DNA of 64,000 bases. Source: Diplonema papillatum (Eukaryota > Euglenozoa > Diplonemea > Diplonemida > Diplonemidae). The position numbers and the translations under genes were made by a program. The DNA lies in assembly GCA_030068145.1 (NCBI GenBank), contig JAPJBO010000111.1, positions 248,001 through 312,000 on the forward strand, written 5' to 3'. The notes beneath the pieces were generated by a model. It made no database searches, had not been told where the DNA came from, and saw only the letters and a list, made by a program, of their open reading frames with translations. Positions 1 through 15,010 of the stretch are shown here, one piece after another. Positions within the stretch are counted from its first letter, which is position 1. Each line of letters starts with the position of its first letter.

Positions 1-225
1 GCCGGCCCACCCCTGCTGATAGTCTGTGCAGGCAATTCGATGCAGTTCCAGGAGATAGGGGTGGACGGGCTCATTGGCAAAAGAAGAAAGGGGGGCGGAC
101 GAGGAATTATATCGGTCGTAGAGATGTTATCACGGACCGGCCCCCCCGGAACCCGATAGGGTTCTGGCAGGCGGGGGAGTCCGTCCGTCGTGCGGAAGCG
201 CCGTCTTTAATCGTTGCGGGCTCAC

Positions 226-700
226 TTTGGACGTGGTCAACAGCATCATACATGTGTCGCCACTTCAGGTACCCGCGCTCCTTCCTTTTCGGCAAAGCAT
301 AGTGGCAGGTGGGGCGAGCTATACGCCTTGACTCAGGACTTCTTGGCGCCACAGCGCAATGTAGGCACTCGCTCTGGACATGGTCAAGGCAGGATGTGTC
401 GCCACTTCATGTCTCTGCAACCGGATTGCGGAATGTGCACGTTTCACTTTCGGCCTTTCGGCAATGCATCACTCAGTGGCAGGTGAGGCGAGCCATTACG
501 CCTTGGCTCAGGACTTCTTGGCGCCACAGCGCATAGGCACTCACTCTGGACATGGTCAAGGCAGGATGTGCCGCCACTTCATGCCTCTGCAACCGGATTG
601 CGGAATGTGCACGTTTCACTTTCGGCCTTTCGGCAATGCATCACTCAGTGGCAAGTGAGGCGAGCCATTACGTCTTGTCACCACAAAGCAATGTAGGCAG
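226..700. repeat. Tandem repeat, ~175-bp unit, about 2.5 copies
   Basis: A block containing GGACATGGTCAAGGCAGGAT, a CGGATTGCGGAATGTGCAC segment and ACTTCTTGGCGCCACAGCGC recurs about every 175 bp (for example at 336 and 511). A diverged copy in reverse orientation lies at about 13500-13630, so the unit is also dispersed. Short ORFs across it repeat the same peptide and are not genes. Confidence 0.85.
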
Positions 701-1700
701 GGAAGTAGGGTAGGCGAACTCGATTCGGAACTTCGGGAAAATGATAGTCCCTGAGGACCTGTCAGTGCTCCGGGCTCGGATTGAAGGTGCTGTGGGTGGC
801 AGTCCCAGCGGTATTGCACGACTAACAGCTTTAATTACACAAAACAAAAGAAACAAAGGGAGGAGGCGGCTTGTGTGCTGTGGTAAGGGATCCGTCCAAA
901 GCCACCAGGGGCAGAAAGACCCTTTGCTTTCTGGCGAACGCCGTGCCACGCTTGCTTCCTCTTCACGCCAGTGCCCAGCTTTGTGCAACACGTGGCACAG
1001 CCGTTGGGTGGTATTCTTGCTGAGTACGATCGCGTATCAAGCAAGCCGTAGAGACTAGATTGCGTTTCGAGCAACCTGGTTGATTGTCACGGCTTCAGCG
1101 CGAGAGTGCAGCTTTTATAACGCTTGTGCGTGCACGCTTCGGGCACGCTTTGTTCACAGCAACCTCGGTCGACCTGCGGCTTGCGCGTGAGCGCTTTCAT
1201 CCCGGCTGACGACATTACTGGCAAGGCCCTACCTACAACACAGGTTTTGATGATATGTATATAGCAGCCTTCAACACCAGCAGTACGCTGATACCCAGCA
1301 TATTGGGCCTTGCGACGGGTAAGGAGACAGGACATTAGGATGCCCTCCGATACTATCATACCAAGCGCGCACGCCAGGTTCCAGCTACTCTGGCCGGGGG
1401 TCAGAGCCCGGTGAGCCGGGTCCATTGGGGCTCCTCCGCGGTGGACGACCGCTCGCGACTGCAGGAAAGACCAGGGCAGCACCGCGTTGGAAAGCGCCTT
1501 CGGATCTCGCCTCGCCTGCACTGCTTTCGCGCCGCCAGTCAAATGCAGGCCTCCAGAGCCAAAAAGAGACCCACGGCTTGTGTGCCAACAGCGGAAATAG
1601 TGTCCACAGCGCAGCTACGATGGCACAGCGCCGCTAGCCAAATGCCGGCCTCGCAGTGTGCCAACAGCGGAACTAATGCCCGCTGTGCAGCGACAGGGCG
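701..1700. other. Gene-free stretch, nothing recognised
   Basis: About 1 kb in which the open frames are short, overlapping and unlike any family I know. I see no rRNA, tRNA or element ends here. It lies just downstream of the last exon of the amidinotransferase gene, so it may hold its 3' UTR. Confidence 0.4.
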
Positions 1701-1703
1701 GCA

Positions 1704-4700
1704 CTACCCAGCATTTGCCTTGGGCAAAATTTGTCGAAAGCTCCCCTTTCTCCTGACGTCGCACGTGGCGCAGTGGAACGACCCCCCGAACGGGAGGAAT
1801 GAACGGAAAGGCACAGGGATCGGGAGGAACCCCCACTCCTTGAACCGAGCGATCGCCTCCGCTTCGTTTGCTTCGACGATCACTTTCTTGTCGTCGAGCA
1901 TGAGAACGTTCGCCGTCGCAGTCCATGGGCTGTGGTAGGGTGGAAGGGAAACGAGTGTCTTCAGCATTGGCATAGATAGACTAGGCATGCTGGACTAAGC
2001 ATAGATGAATAGAATGGTTCCGCCTAGCTTTATGTTAAATGCGTCATCTTAGAGTACACTAATTATCTCGTTTCCGCTTGTTGTGCTACCCTAGGACGAA
2101 CAGTTCGGTGGTTTCCTCTAACGCCCCACGAAGGAGATTGAATACAAATATCCAAAGGAATACCTTGTGAAGTAGAGGGGCACGCTTGACGGAACAGTCG
2201 GTGTGGGCGCCAGCAGGACGTCCCAGTCTTTAAAGCACTCCGGTAAACGTAACTCGCGCTCGCGACCGCCGTGCATGAACCTGTGGGAGTATTTACTCTC
2301 TTGACGGAAATCTTGAACCTAATGGCTTGATGCTTATACTAAGAATTCTGCCACCTAACACTGCTATCCATGCGCGCGCGTAATTTTTTGGGAGAATCTT
2401 AGTTTAATGTTTAGGCAGAGCACTGCCTCTTATGAATGGTTGATGCTAGCATCAAGTCTTCTTCGAGGAAGATGTTGTCTAGGATAGGGATCCGGGGGAG
2501 GGAAACATTTTCTAAAAGAAAAAGACTTTTGGGGTCTGTACATTGCCGTAGTACAAGAGAAGACACCGAGCGTGACCGGCTCGGGAAAGGTCGAAACTCT
2601 ACGCCACCACATCGACGATTCACGGCGAAAATCGGAAGTAGACGTTGTTTACCTCAGTGCGTATTAGGCTTGCGATTGACTTTGAAGCTGATTATGCCCG
2701 ATACTAGATAGTGCTAACAAGTCGTAAGACTTGAGGCAGAAACTTGAGATACTTGTTGTGAATGCGATAACCCAGACCAGGAGGTGCGCTGGCCAAACAA
2801 CATCGTGTTACTTTGGCATTGGATCTACGACTACTATCGATCCTTTTGTGAACATCTTGGTCGTCTCAAGGACTCTCGGCAGTCGATGGGTTGAAACATT
2901 GTAACTTCCTTAGCAAAGCAACACTTTTGAAGATGTTGAAGTCTATGACTAGGCTGCCTCACTTTAAACCATGTTTCTACGACCACTATCGATCCTTTGT
3001 GAACATCTTGGTCGTCACAACGACTCTCGGCAGTCGATGGGTAGGCTGCTGAAACGATGCACCTCAATGTACACGAAAGCACTTTGAATGGGGATGCCGA
3101 AGTCCGTGAAAATACTGGCACTATCAGTCCTGAGATCTACGACCACTATCGATCCTTTGTGAGCATCTTGGTCGTCACAAGGACTCTCGGCAGTCGATAG
3201 GTTGAAACTTTGTAACCTACTTTGCAAAGCACCACTCTTGATAGGATGTTGAAGTCCACGACCAGGCTGCCTTACTATCAAACCTAGTTCTATGACCACT
3301 ATCGATTCTTTGTGAGCATCTTGGTCGCCACAAGGACTCTCGGCAGTCGATGGGTTGAAACAATGTAACCTACTTTGCAAAGCACCACTCTTGCTAGGCT
3401 GCCTCACTATCAAACCTAGGTTCTACGACCACGATCGATCCTTTGCGAACATATTGGTCGTCACAAGGACTCTCGGCAGTCGGCGGATAGGCTGTTCAAA
3501 CGATGAAACTTAATTTACAAGGCTGCACTTTCGATGGGGATACCGACGTTCATGAGGAGGCTGCCTCACTATCAGTCCTGAGACCTACGACCACTATCGA
3601 TCCTTTGTGAGCATCTTGGTCGTCACAAGGACTCTCGGCAGTCGATGGGTAGGCTGTTGAAACGATGCACCTTGACTTACACGACAACACTTTGAATGGG
3701 GATGCCGAAGTCTGTGAAAATACTGGCGCTATCAGTCCTGAGATCTACGACCACTATCGATCCTTTGTGAACATCTTGGTCGTCACAAGGACTCTCGGCA
3801 GTCGATGGGTAGGCTGTTGAAACGATGCACCTTAATTTACACGACAACACTTTGAATGGGGATGCCGAAGTCTGTGAAAATACTGGCGCTATCAGTCCTG
3901 AGATCTACGACCACTATCGATCCTTTGTGAACATCTTGGTCGTCACAAGGACTCTCGGCAGTCGATGGGTAGGCTGTTGAAACGATGCACCTTAATTTAC
4001 ACGACAACACTTTGAATGGGGATGCCGAAGTCTGTGAAAATACTGGCGCTATCAGTCCTGAGATCTACGACCACTATCGATCCTTTGTGAGCATCTTGGT
4101 CGTCACAAGGACTCTCGGCAGTCGATGGGTAGGCTGTTGAAACGATGCACCTTGACTTACACGACAACACTTTGAATGGGGATGCCGAAGTCTGTGAAAA
4201 TACTGGCGCTATCAGTCCTGAGATCTACGACCACTATCGATCCTTTGTGAACATCTTGGTCGTCACAAGGACTCTCGGCAGTCGATGGGTAGGCTGTTGA
4301 AACGATGCACCTTAATTTACACGACAACACTTTGAATGGGGATGCCGAAGTCTGTGAAAATACTGGCGCTATCAGTCCTGAGATCTACGACCACTATCGA
4401 TCCTTTGTGAGCATCTTGGTCGTCACAAGGACTCTCGGCAGTCGATGGGTCGAAAGACTGCAACTTACTTTGCAAAGCAACACTCTTGATAGGATGTTGA
4501 AGGCTATGACTAGGCTGCCTCACTATCAAACCTAGGTTCTACGACCACTATCGATCCTTTGTGAGCATCTTGGTCGTCACAAGGACTCTCGGCAGTCGAT
4601 GGGTAGGCTGTTGAAACGATGCACCTTGACTTACACGACAACACTTTGAATGGGGATGCCGAAGTCTGTGAAAATACTGGCGCTATCAGTCCTGAGATCT

Positions 4701-7700
4701 ACGACCACTATCGATCCTTTGTGAGCATCTTGGTCGTCACAAGGACTCTCGGCAGTCGATGGGTTGAAACACTGCAACTTACTTTGCAAAGCACCACTCT
4801 TGCTAGGCTGCCTCACTATCAAACCTAGGTTCTACGACCACTATCGATCCTTTGTGAACATCTTGGTCGTCACAAGGACTCTCGGCAGTCGATGGGTAGG
4901 CTGTTGAAACGATGCACCTTGACTTACACGACAACACTTTGAATGGGGATGCCGAAGTCTGTGAAAATACTGGCGCTATCAGTCCTGAGATCTACGACCA
5001 CTATCGATCCTTTGTGAGCATCTTGGTCGTCACAAGGACTCTCGGCAGTCGATGGGTTGAAACACTGCAACTTACTTTGCAAAGCAACACTCTTGATAGG
5101 ATGTTGAAGGCTATGACTAGGCTGCCTCACTATCAAACCTAGGTTCTACGACCACTATCGATCCTTTGTGAGCATCTTGGTCGTCACAAGGACTCTCGGC
5201 AGTCGATGGGTAGGCTGTTGAAACGATGCACCTTGACTTACACGACAACACTTTGAATGGGGATGCCGAAGTCTGTGAAAATACTGGCGCTATCAGTCCT
5301 GAGATCTACGACCACTATCGATCCTTTGTGAGCATCTTGGTCGTCACAAGGACTCTCGGCAGTCGATGGGTTGAAACACTGCAACTTACTTTGCAAAGCA
5401 CCACTCTTGCTAGGCTGCCTCACTATCAAACCTAGGTTCTACGACCACTATCGATCCTTTGTGAACATCTTGGTCGTCACAAGGACTCTCGGCAGTCGAT
5501 GGGTAGGCTGTTGAAACGATGCAGCTTGACTTACACGACAACACTTTGAATGGGGATGCCGAAGTCTGTGAAAATACTGGCGCTATCAGTCCTGAGATCT
5601 ACGACCACTATCGATCCTTTGTGAACATCTTGGTCGTCACAAGGACTCTCGGCAGTCGATGGGTTGAAACACTGCAACTTACTTTGCAAAGCGCCGCTCT
5701 AGCTAGGCTGTCTCACAATCAAACCTAGGTTCTACGGCCACTATCGATCCTTTGTGAACATCTTGGTCGTCACAAGGACTCTCGGCAGTCGATGGGTAGG
5801 CTGTTGAAACGATACACCTTGACTTACAAGGCAACACTTTGAATGGGGATGCCCAAGTCCGTGAAAATACTGGCACTATCAGTCCTGAGATCTACGACCA
5901 CTATCGATCCTTTGTGAACATCTTGGTCGTCACAAGGACTCTCGGCAGTCGATGGGTAGGCTGTTGAAACGATGTACCTTAATTTACACGACAACACTTT
6001 GAATGGGGATGCCGAAGTCCGTGAAAATACTGGCACTATCAGTCCTGAGATCTACAACCACTATCGATCCTTTGTGAACATCTTGGTCGTCACAAGGACT
6101 CTCGGCAGTCGATGGGTTGAAACACTGCAACTTACTTTGCAAAGCGCCGCTCTAGCTAGGCTGTCTCACTATCAAACCTAGGTTCTACGGCCACTATCGA
6201 TCCTTTGTGAACATCTTGCTCGTCACAAGGACTCTCGGCAGTCGATGGGTAGGCTGTTGAAACGATGCACCTTGACTTCCAAGGCAACACTTTGAATGGG
6301 GATGCCGAAGTCCGTGAAAATACTGGCACTATCAGTCCTGAGATCTACGACCACTATCGATCCTTTGTGAACATCTTGGTCGTCACAAGGACTCTCGGCA
6401 GTCGATGGGTTGAAACATTGTAACTTACTTTGCAAAGCACCACCCTTGTTAGGCTGCCTCACTATCAAACCTAGGTTCTACGACCACTATCGATCCTTTG
6501 TGAACATCTTGGTCGTCACAAGGACTCTCGGCAGTCGATGGGTAGGCTGTTGAAACGATGTACCTTAATTTACACGACAACACTTTGAATGGGGATGCCG
6601 AAGTCCGTGAAAATACTGGCACTATCAGTCCTGAGATCTACAACCACTATCGATCCTTTGTGAACATCTTGGTCGTCACAAGGACTCTCGGCAGTCGATG
6701 GGTAGGGCTGTTGAGGATGGGTTGAAACATTGCTGGCAACACTTGATGGGTGCCACACTACTAATCCTGAGATCTGCGATTACTATCGCACGCTTTGCGA
6801 ACATCTTGGTTGCCACAACACAAGGACTCCCGGCAATCGATGGTGTGGGTTATTGAGACACCCCGACTCTGTCAGAACGACTCTCTTGATGGGGATAAGA
6901 AGTCAACGACTCGATCCGAGGCATACGACGATATTATTGATAGGTGCACTGCGGATTTTGGTTCCGGGGTTACTAATAAGTTCGGACTATTTTTGTTTGT
7001 GCGGTACGTGTGAAACCCCTGTTTTAAGTGATTTAGCACAGCACGCTGCCATTCGACACTTTTTGATAGACAAGCAAGCTTGCTATCATAGTAGTAGTAG
7101 TAGTATGTGTCGTCTGCCGAAGCAGCCGGAGACAGCAGGCGCAGGGAGCAGGTCTTGCTTTACTTTTCTCTTCTTCATGGAGACCCGTCCCCCGGCATCC
7201 CGACTGTCCAATCACGGTCGCGAAAGGTTTGTGCCTATTGTGATGAGGTGGTTGACCAGGCCCCCACGAAGCCTTGAGCACGACACGGCTACAACACGAG
7301 GATGCGGCCGTGCTGAAGTGTGCACCCAGCTATCACAGGCCATTGGCTGCTAAGCAGCACTTCGTTCCGCGTTGCATCAAGAACATGATGCTGGCGCGGC
7401 GACCGCAGCTCAATTAAGGCGCGGTCAACAGTGTCGCATTGTGAAGGCCCCCCAATGACACCTTGCTACCATAAAAAAACAGAAGGGTGCCACACGTTGT
7501 CCTGACGTTTCCCGTGAGGCAAGGCTTGGTCGGGTTGACGAGCAGCTTGCCCTCGGCGATGGGGATGAACGTCCCGTCGATGTGCATGCCGTTGCGGTCG
7601 TCGAAATCGAGGACGTGCACGGTGTAGTCCGGGCCGAGGTGCCGGCGCAGCCAGTCGATGCCGAACTGGTTCGTCACGTGCGACAGCTGCGTGAAGACGT

Positions 7701-8352
7701 CCGCGCCCACCCGAACGAACTCAGCGGCGTCAAAAACAGGCTCAAACTCAGTCACGACCGAGTCGAAGGACCCCGACTTCTCCCAGGCCGAGTTGTAAAG
7801 GTCGTCGGACATCAGCGGCTTCGGCGCCGCCGTCCACTTCGCGCCTTTGCTGAAGTACTCTTTGATCAGCTTCCGGTACGGTCGGTACTCGAAGAACCGA
7901 GACCGCCACGCCATGGGCGCTTCGATGATCTCGTTGCCGAAGACGATGAGCACGTCCCTCGGCATCGCCGCGTACAGGCCCGACTTGCTTTTGAAGTCGG
8001 GAGTCTCGTACCCTTTGTCGAATCCCATGGGCGCTTCCGGTCGGCGCACCGTGATTCCCTCGCCCCGCAGCACTTCGCACAAGTATTCGAGCTCGGACGC
8101 AGCTCGTGCAACGAGATCAGGCGGGAACGGGCGGCCTTGGTTGTCCTTGAAGAACTGGTGCTGCCCCGGTGGCCAGACGGCCTTCCCGCTCACGTGCCAC
8201 TCGGGCACCGCGGCCCCGTCGACGCTGCCCACGATCACCTCCTCGAGCGGGTCCCACTCCGTGTGGCTGTTCACCGCCGGCGATCCGCTAGCGCGGCGGT
8301 GCTGCCGGCATGCCAGCGGGATCGCCCTTCCGCTGCCCGCGCGCCGCATCAC
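1704..8352 (-). CDS. GATM: Glycine amidinotransferase (AGAT), three exons
   Basis: Transfers the amidino group of arginine to glycine or a similar amine; in animals this is the mitochondrial first step of creatine synthesis. Exon 1 runs from 8352 to about 7507 and encodes an Arg-rich N-terminus that could be a transit peptide, then EWDPLEEVIVG, AMPRDVLIVFGNEIIEAPMA, FDAAEF and the active-site GMHIDGTF. Exon 2 (about 2252-2164) encodes LPECFKDWDVLLAPTPTVP. Exon 3 (1929-1704) encodes NVLMLDDKKV and FHCATCDVRR, which carries the catalytic Cys. The exon 2 to 3 splice (AG|GTATTC to CACAG|C) keeps frame in phase 2. The exon 1 to 2 junction is ambiguous: donor 7507 with acceptor 2252 (386 aa) or donor 7496 with acceptor 2280 (399 aa); both keep frame. 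Human GATM is 423 aa. The ~5.2-kb first intron contains a satellite array. A truncated duplicate of exon 1 lies at 11036-11330. Confidence 0.88.
2819..6716. repeat. Intronic satellite array (~161-bp monomers, higher-order ~607 bp)
   Basis: About 26 copies of a core holding ACTATCGATCCTTTGTGA, CTTGGTCGTCACAAGGACTC and GGCAGTCGATGGGT. Two spacer types alternate: A with GGCTGTTGAAACGATGCACC and B with TTGCAAAGCACCACTCTTG. From 3650 to 4300 A-type monomers repeat every 161 bp. From 4305 to 5519 A and B alternate with steps of 314 and 293 bp, a ~607-bp higher-order unit. Each core has inverted arms ACGACCA and TGGTCGT about 23 nt apart. The array sits in the first AGAT intron. The 60-80-aa ORFs on both strands are by-products of periodicity. 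Confidence 0.93.
7090..7330. repeat. Dispersed repeat, copy 1 (AGTAGTAGT ... GGTCGCGAAAGG family)
   Basis: The order AGTAGTAGTAGTAT, GCAGCCGG, CTTCATGGAG, CCCGACTGTCCA, CGGTCGCGAAAGG, GTTGACCAG, CACGGCTACAACACGAGGA is shared with 22735-23330. The segment around GTCGCGAAAGGCTTG recurs near 27105. It lies inside the first AGAT intron, close to the exon 1 donor. Confidence 0.75.
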
Positions 8353-8515
8353 GCTGCTGCGACTCGCAACCCCCGGTCCTTTTTCAGATGAGGGCGCGGT
8401 AGACCAGCTGCCGCGGGCAGGACAAGGGCACCTTTGTTTTTAGAGGATGGCCGTTGTTGAAAGGGTTCTTTTATGGTATAGTTACTAAATGTAGGTATGC
8501 TTATGTTGAGTGCTG

Positions 8516-11520
<3,005 letters not shown>

Positions 11521-11529
11521 AACCCTCCC

Positions 11530-12530
11530 CCCCAGCAACGGTTGTACTTTCAACTTCACTAGAGTTCCTAGTCGGGTCTTCGCGTTGCTAGAGCTCTTAA
11601 TCGAGTTTTCACGTTGCCGGGGTCACGTTGCTGGAGTATTTTAGTGCTCCTTTCACGTCGGCGGGATGCCACGCGTCAGAAGACGTTGCTTTTTGATCTG
11701 TTCTCGTGAGCAGGTATGTCGCAGGGCTGGAATTGCATTTACGGACAGGGTTGGGAGGACCTGAACGGAACCAACCAGGGGCCGTGACGCAAATCTAACT
11801 CGATCCGCATAAAAACTGGAGTTCTCTGACAAAAGAGCTTGCAGCAGGAAAAGAGCAGCCAAAAAAGTGACACACGCGCGGCAGCGACTGTGACTTTGGG
11901 TGGGGGCTAGAATCGTTTCGATCACCACTTCAGCTGTACTTGCAACAAGGGCAACATCGGAAATAGGCTGCAGGGGGTGGTAGTTGCTTGGGGGAGGGTG
12001 AACTCGAGACCCAGAAGTCGAAGCTGATTATTTCTAGACTGTTTCTTGTAGTAAGCGGTATTTCTAAAAGTTCGCTGACAAGGTCAGGCTTCTACAGGCC
12101 AGTTGACCAATGCTAGACCCCCCAAGGGAAAATTTTACGAAGGGCAAGCCTTCTCCTTCTTTCGTGACCGCAGCACTACAACGGTCATTTTCTCACACCG
12201 ATTGTGGACAGCGAGAGTTCTGTCTTAAAAAGCGAACTTTAAAACTTCGGGAGTTTAGAAACATCTTGTTTTTTTGTGCAATCTGTTGGTGCGTGTCGGT
12301 GATCGACTACCCAGTTGTTCCGGTGTCTTTTTCAGAGCTGGAAACTCTGGTCAACCACAGGACCGTCAGGTACGTCTTTTTTAGTCTTCGCAATCCACGC
12401 CGCCTGATTGTTAGAACTAAAAATAGCGCGCATAAAAGGACACGCTTGCCAGGTGTAGCAAGGGAGTGATAAGACAATCGACACCCGAGGTGCGCTACTT
12501 GTCAACCCTTTTCACTCCGTCTTCTGCGAC
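11530..12530. other. Gene-free stretch between the AGAT duplicate and the 12.5-kb minisatellite
   Basis: About 1 kb with only short unrelated open frames. Variants of a short GTTGCTRGAG phrase recur near 11585-11635. Nothing else is recognisable. Confidence 0.4.
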
Positions 12531-12537
12531 TTTCGCC

Positions 12538-12668
12538 TGCGCCAGCACCCTGCGCCAGCAGCACCCTGCGCCAGCAGCACCCTGCGCCAGCAGCACCCTG
12601 CGCCAGCACCCTGCGCCAGCACCCTGCGCCAGCACCCTGCGCCAGCACCCTGCGCCAGCACCCTGCGC
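12538..12668. repeat. GC-rich minisatellite, 13/16-bp units
   Basis: Around nine copies of CCCTGCGCCAGCA, some extended by GCA. The flanks (CTTTCGCCTGCGCCAGCACC on the left, CCTCCTCAAACGC on the right) match an internal part of the adjacent gene at about 13095-13137. The array therefore looks like an expanded partial duplication of that coding segment. Confidence 0.85.
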
Positions 12669-12672
12669 CTCC

Positions 12673-13353
12673 TCAAACGCCGATCTGCTCCTCCTCTTTT
12701 CCTGCGGGGCGCGAGAACTTTGCTCGGAAGAGTGAGTATTGGTCGTAGTCCACGCCGCCGTCTCTGGCGAGAAGGCTGCACCGCAGGGCGGAGAAGGCTT
12801 CCAGCAAGGCGCGGAGGACCTGGATGACGGCAGGGGGAGGGGACGGCCCCGGCGCGGCGGCGGCGGGGACTGCTGCGTGGGCTCGCAGGTCTTTGCGCAG
12901 GACGCGGGAGGCAGCCAGGGAGCCGCCGAGCACGAGGACTTGGGGGAAGTCTCGGAAGAAGAGGAGCTGCCTGACTTTGTCCCAGTCGTCCTTCCAGCGG
13001 TCGCTTCCGGACACTATGAACGCGACGCGGTCTGCCACCACGTCGCGGTCCATGTTCCGGGCAAACACAAGATCCTGCTTCTTGACCGTCGCCTTCGCCT
13101 GCGCCAGCACCCTGAGTTGTGCCTCCTCAAACGCGGCGATCGCCACCTTCGCCGTCTCGTGCCTCCGGCTCTCATCGATGGACCCACCCTTTTCCACTAT
13201 CTCGCGCTCCCACTGCGTCACGATGCACCGACCCGCCCACCGGCAGAGCCCAGCGCCCGCCTTGCAGGACGCCCATAACGGCCGCCACTCTGGTGGTTCG
13301 ACCCAGCCGATGATGTCGGCTTGAACGCCCGCAGGGAGCCCGAAGAACCACAT
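12673..13353 (-). CDS. Hypothetical protein, possible N-terminal F-box
   Basis: A 226-aa frame starting at MWFFGLPAGVQADIIGWVEP. I chose this start because upstream codons fall in a dispersed repeat (13500-13630). The first ~40 residues (GLPAGVQADIIGWVEPPEW then LWASCKAGAGLC) have the LP...I...W...C spacing of an F-box, but the match is weak. Residues ~45-130 are charged and probably helical; a Pro/Ala-rich linker follows near 170. The last codons lie in DNA that duplicates an internal stretch of the same gene, so the C-terminus (KEEEQIGV) may be secondarily shortened. If the F-box reading is right it would be a ubiquitin-ligase substrate adaptor. I know no specific orthologue. Confidence 0.55.
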   Translation of the reverse strand: MWFFGLPAGVQADIIGWVEPPEWRPLWASCKAGAGLCRWAGRCIVTQWEREIVEKGGSIDESRRHETAKVAIAAFEEAQLRVLAQAKATVKKQDLVFARNMDRDVVADRVAFIVSGSDRWKDDWDKVRQLLFFRDFPQVLVLGGSLAASRVLRKDLRAHAAVPAAAAPGPSPPPAVIQVLRALLEAFSALRCSLLARDGGVDYDQYSLFRAKFSRPAGKEEEQIGV

Positions 13354-13499
13354 GCCATCCAAAGGATGGAAAACGGGGCGGGAGGGGCTTGTGTGGGGGT
13401 AGCGTGGGGGGGTGCCTTTTCGACTTGTACGGGCTGGCAAACGTAAAGAGGGCCGCAAAAAAAAGTTGGGTACCGGCGGTTTTGCTTCCCTTGCGGCGT

Positions 13500-13630
13500 G
13501 GACGTGCAGGATTGCCGAAAGGGAATGCGTGAACATTCCGCAACCCGGATGCAGAGATCTGAAGTGGTGACACAATGACGATCCTGTTGACCATGTCCAC
13601 AGGCCCCGGATGGTGCAGTCGTCTCTTTTT
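13500..13630 (-). repeat. Diverged copy of the 175-bp repeat
   Basis: In reverse complement it reads GGACATGGTCAACAGGATCG, CACCACTTCAGATCTCTGC and GGGTTGCGGAATGTTCACGC, matching the unit at 226-700. Confidence 0.75.
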
Positions 13631-13859
13631 GAAGGAAGGGTTGACCCTTGAAACGCTTCACGCGGGGACAGGGTTAACTATCCTGGAAAGCTGCACTTTC
13701 TTCGTGTAGTGAGGTGTGTGAACGGGACCATGCAGGAAAATTAGAGAGCCCCATTCGAGGGCGGTTCGCTCAGCAACTTCCCGGGAGTCCCGACACTTTC
13801 GGCGCTCGATTTCAAAACGGCGCTTCCGATCGTTCGGCCAGAAACCCCCTCTTTGGTCA

Positions 13860-14071
13860 GTTGCCAGGCAAAGTGTTGCCCAGTACCGAGCTCTATGAGA
13901 ACATCCCCCGGGCGGTTTCGATCTTGCTGTAGAGACTGAACAAACAATGCCAGTCTCATGTTCGTGGTCGGGACCCTGGATGGCGCTGATTTCTGAGTCT
14001 CGTCGGCGATGAATCTCGTGCGGTCAGTACCTGCCTCTTCAGGCCTGGGTTGGATTGTTCACCCACTAACA

Positions 14072-14102
<31 letters not shown>

Positions 14103-14265
14103 TGCAGGTTGGTTTTACCCTACTGATGAAGAGAGTGCCCACCGGGCCAGTGCATTGCGACAGCAATACGGGGTAGTACGAGAGGAACTCCCGTTTGTTC
14201 GGTCGGACAGCGCCGTGACGCTACCATTGGATGGATTGTATGAGCTAATAACGAATGTTGACAGA
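13860..14265 (+). rRNA. 28S-like rRNA fragment, domains V-VI (probably a pseudogene)
   Basis: From 14048 the sequence matches the 3' part of eukaryotic LSU rRNA: TTGGATTGTTCACCCACTAA, GGGAACGTGAGCTGGGTTTA, GTTTTACCCTACTGATGA and the sarcin-ricin loop AGTACGAGAGGAAC. The 13860-14045 portion aligns only loosely with the peptidyl-transferase region, and the GGGATAACTGGCTTGTGGC stretch is missing. The almost invariant GTGAGACAGG is changed to GCGATGCAGG. This argues for a decayed copy rather than a working gene. The end near 14262 corresponds to a few dozen nt before the 28S 3' end. Confidence 0.8.
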
Positions 14266-14399
14266 CACTGCACCAGCAGGCCTGCCTGGCATCGAGTTCA
14301 TTCGAGTACTGCGGTGAGGCATGGCGTGGGGCCCCAAGGTGTTGCACTCTCTGCTACCCCGCTCCCCTTTATCTTGCCGAATCAGTTTACGGGGTGTAT

Positions 14400-15010
14400 T
14401 TCTTTTCTTCTCCGCTTTCAGGTACCAGGGAAAGCCTGCTACACGGAAGCCAAGCTTCACGTGTTCGGCGGTACTGCAGAGCCACGGGCCTACGGGTCAA
14501 GTGGCTACCGATTTCCCAAACTAAAGCATCAAGGCTTGGCGCACCTTGGGGCTTGGCGCTCGCGCTGAACACAAGCTCGTCGAGACGGTCAGCCGCAGGG
14601 CAGAGCGGACGGGGTTGTGACACTGAGCTGCCTCCGACTCAAGCTTTGCAAGCTGTGGTTGACAGTCACGTTCCTGGACCAGGAGCGGCGTTTTTATTTT
14701 TCTTTTTCTTTTTCGTTTTCTTCTTCTTCTTCTTCTCCGCTTTCAGGTACCAAAGGGAAAGCCTGCTACACGGGAGCCAAGCTCCGCGCGTTCGGCGGTA
14801 CTGCAGAGCCACGGGCCTGCGGGTCAAGTGGCTACCAATTTCCCAAGCTAAAGCAGCAAGGCGTGGCGCACCTTGAGCTTGGCTGGCTCTCGCGCGAACA
14901 CAAGCTCGTAGAGACGGTCAGTCACAGGGCAGAGCGGACAGGGTTGTAGCACTGTGCTGCCTCCGACGCAAGCTTTGCAAGCTTGGTTGACCGCCACGCT
15001 CCTGGATCCG
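14400..15010. repeat. Tandem duplication, ~330-bp unit, two copies
   Basis: TTCTTCTCCGCTTTCAGGTA begins both copies (about 14405 and 14735). They share CTGCAGAGCCACGGGCCT, CACAAGCTCGT.GAGACGGTC and AAGCTTTGCAAGCT, ending near ACGYTCCTGGA. Confidence 0.85.

Noticed and set aside
2411..2711. ORFs on both strands in the AGAT intron as a possible missing AGAT exon
   Set aside because: They do not resemble AGAT; the missing segment was found instead at about 2164-2252.
2819..6716. CRISPR-like interpretation of the 161-bp array, and its repeated 60-80-aa ORFs
   Set aside because: Units are long and nearly identical throughout with no unique spacers, and the host is eukaryotic. The ORFs exist on both strands merely because the period keeps them open.
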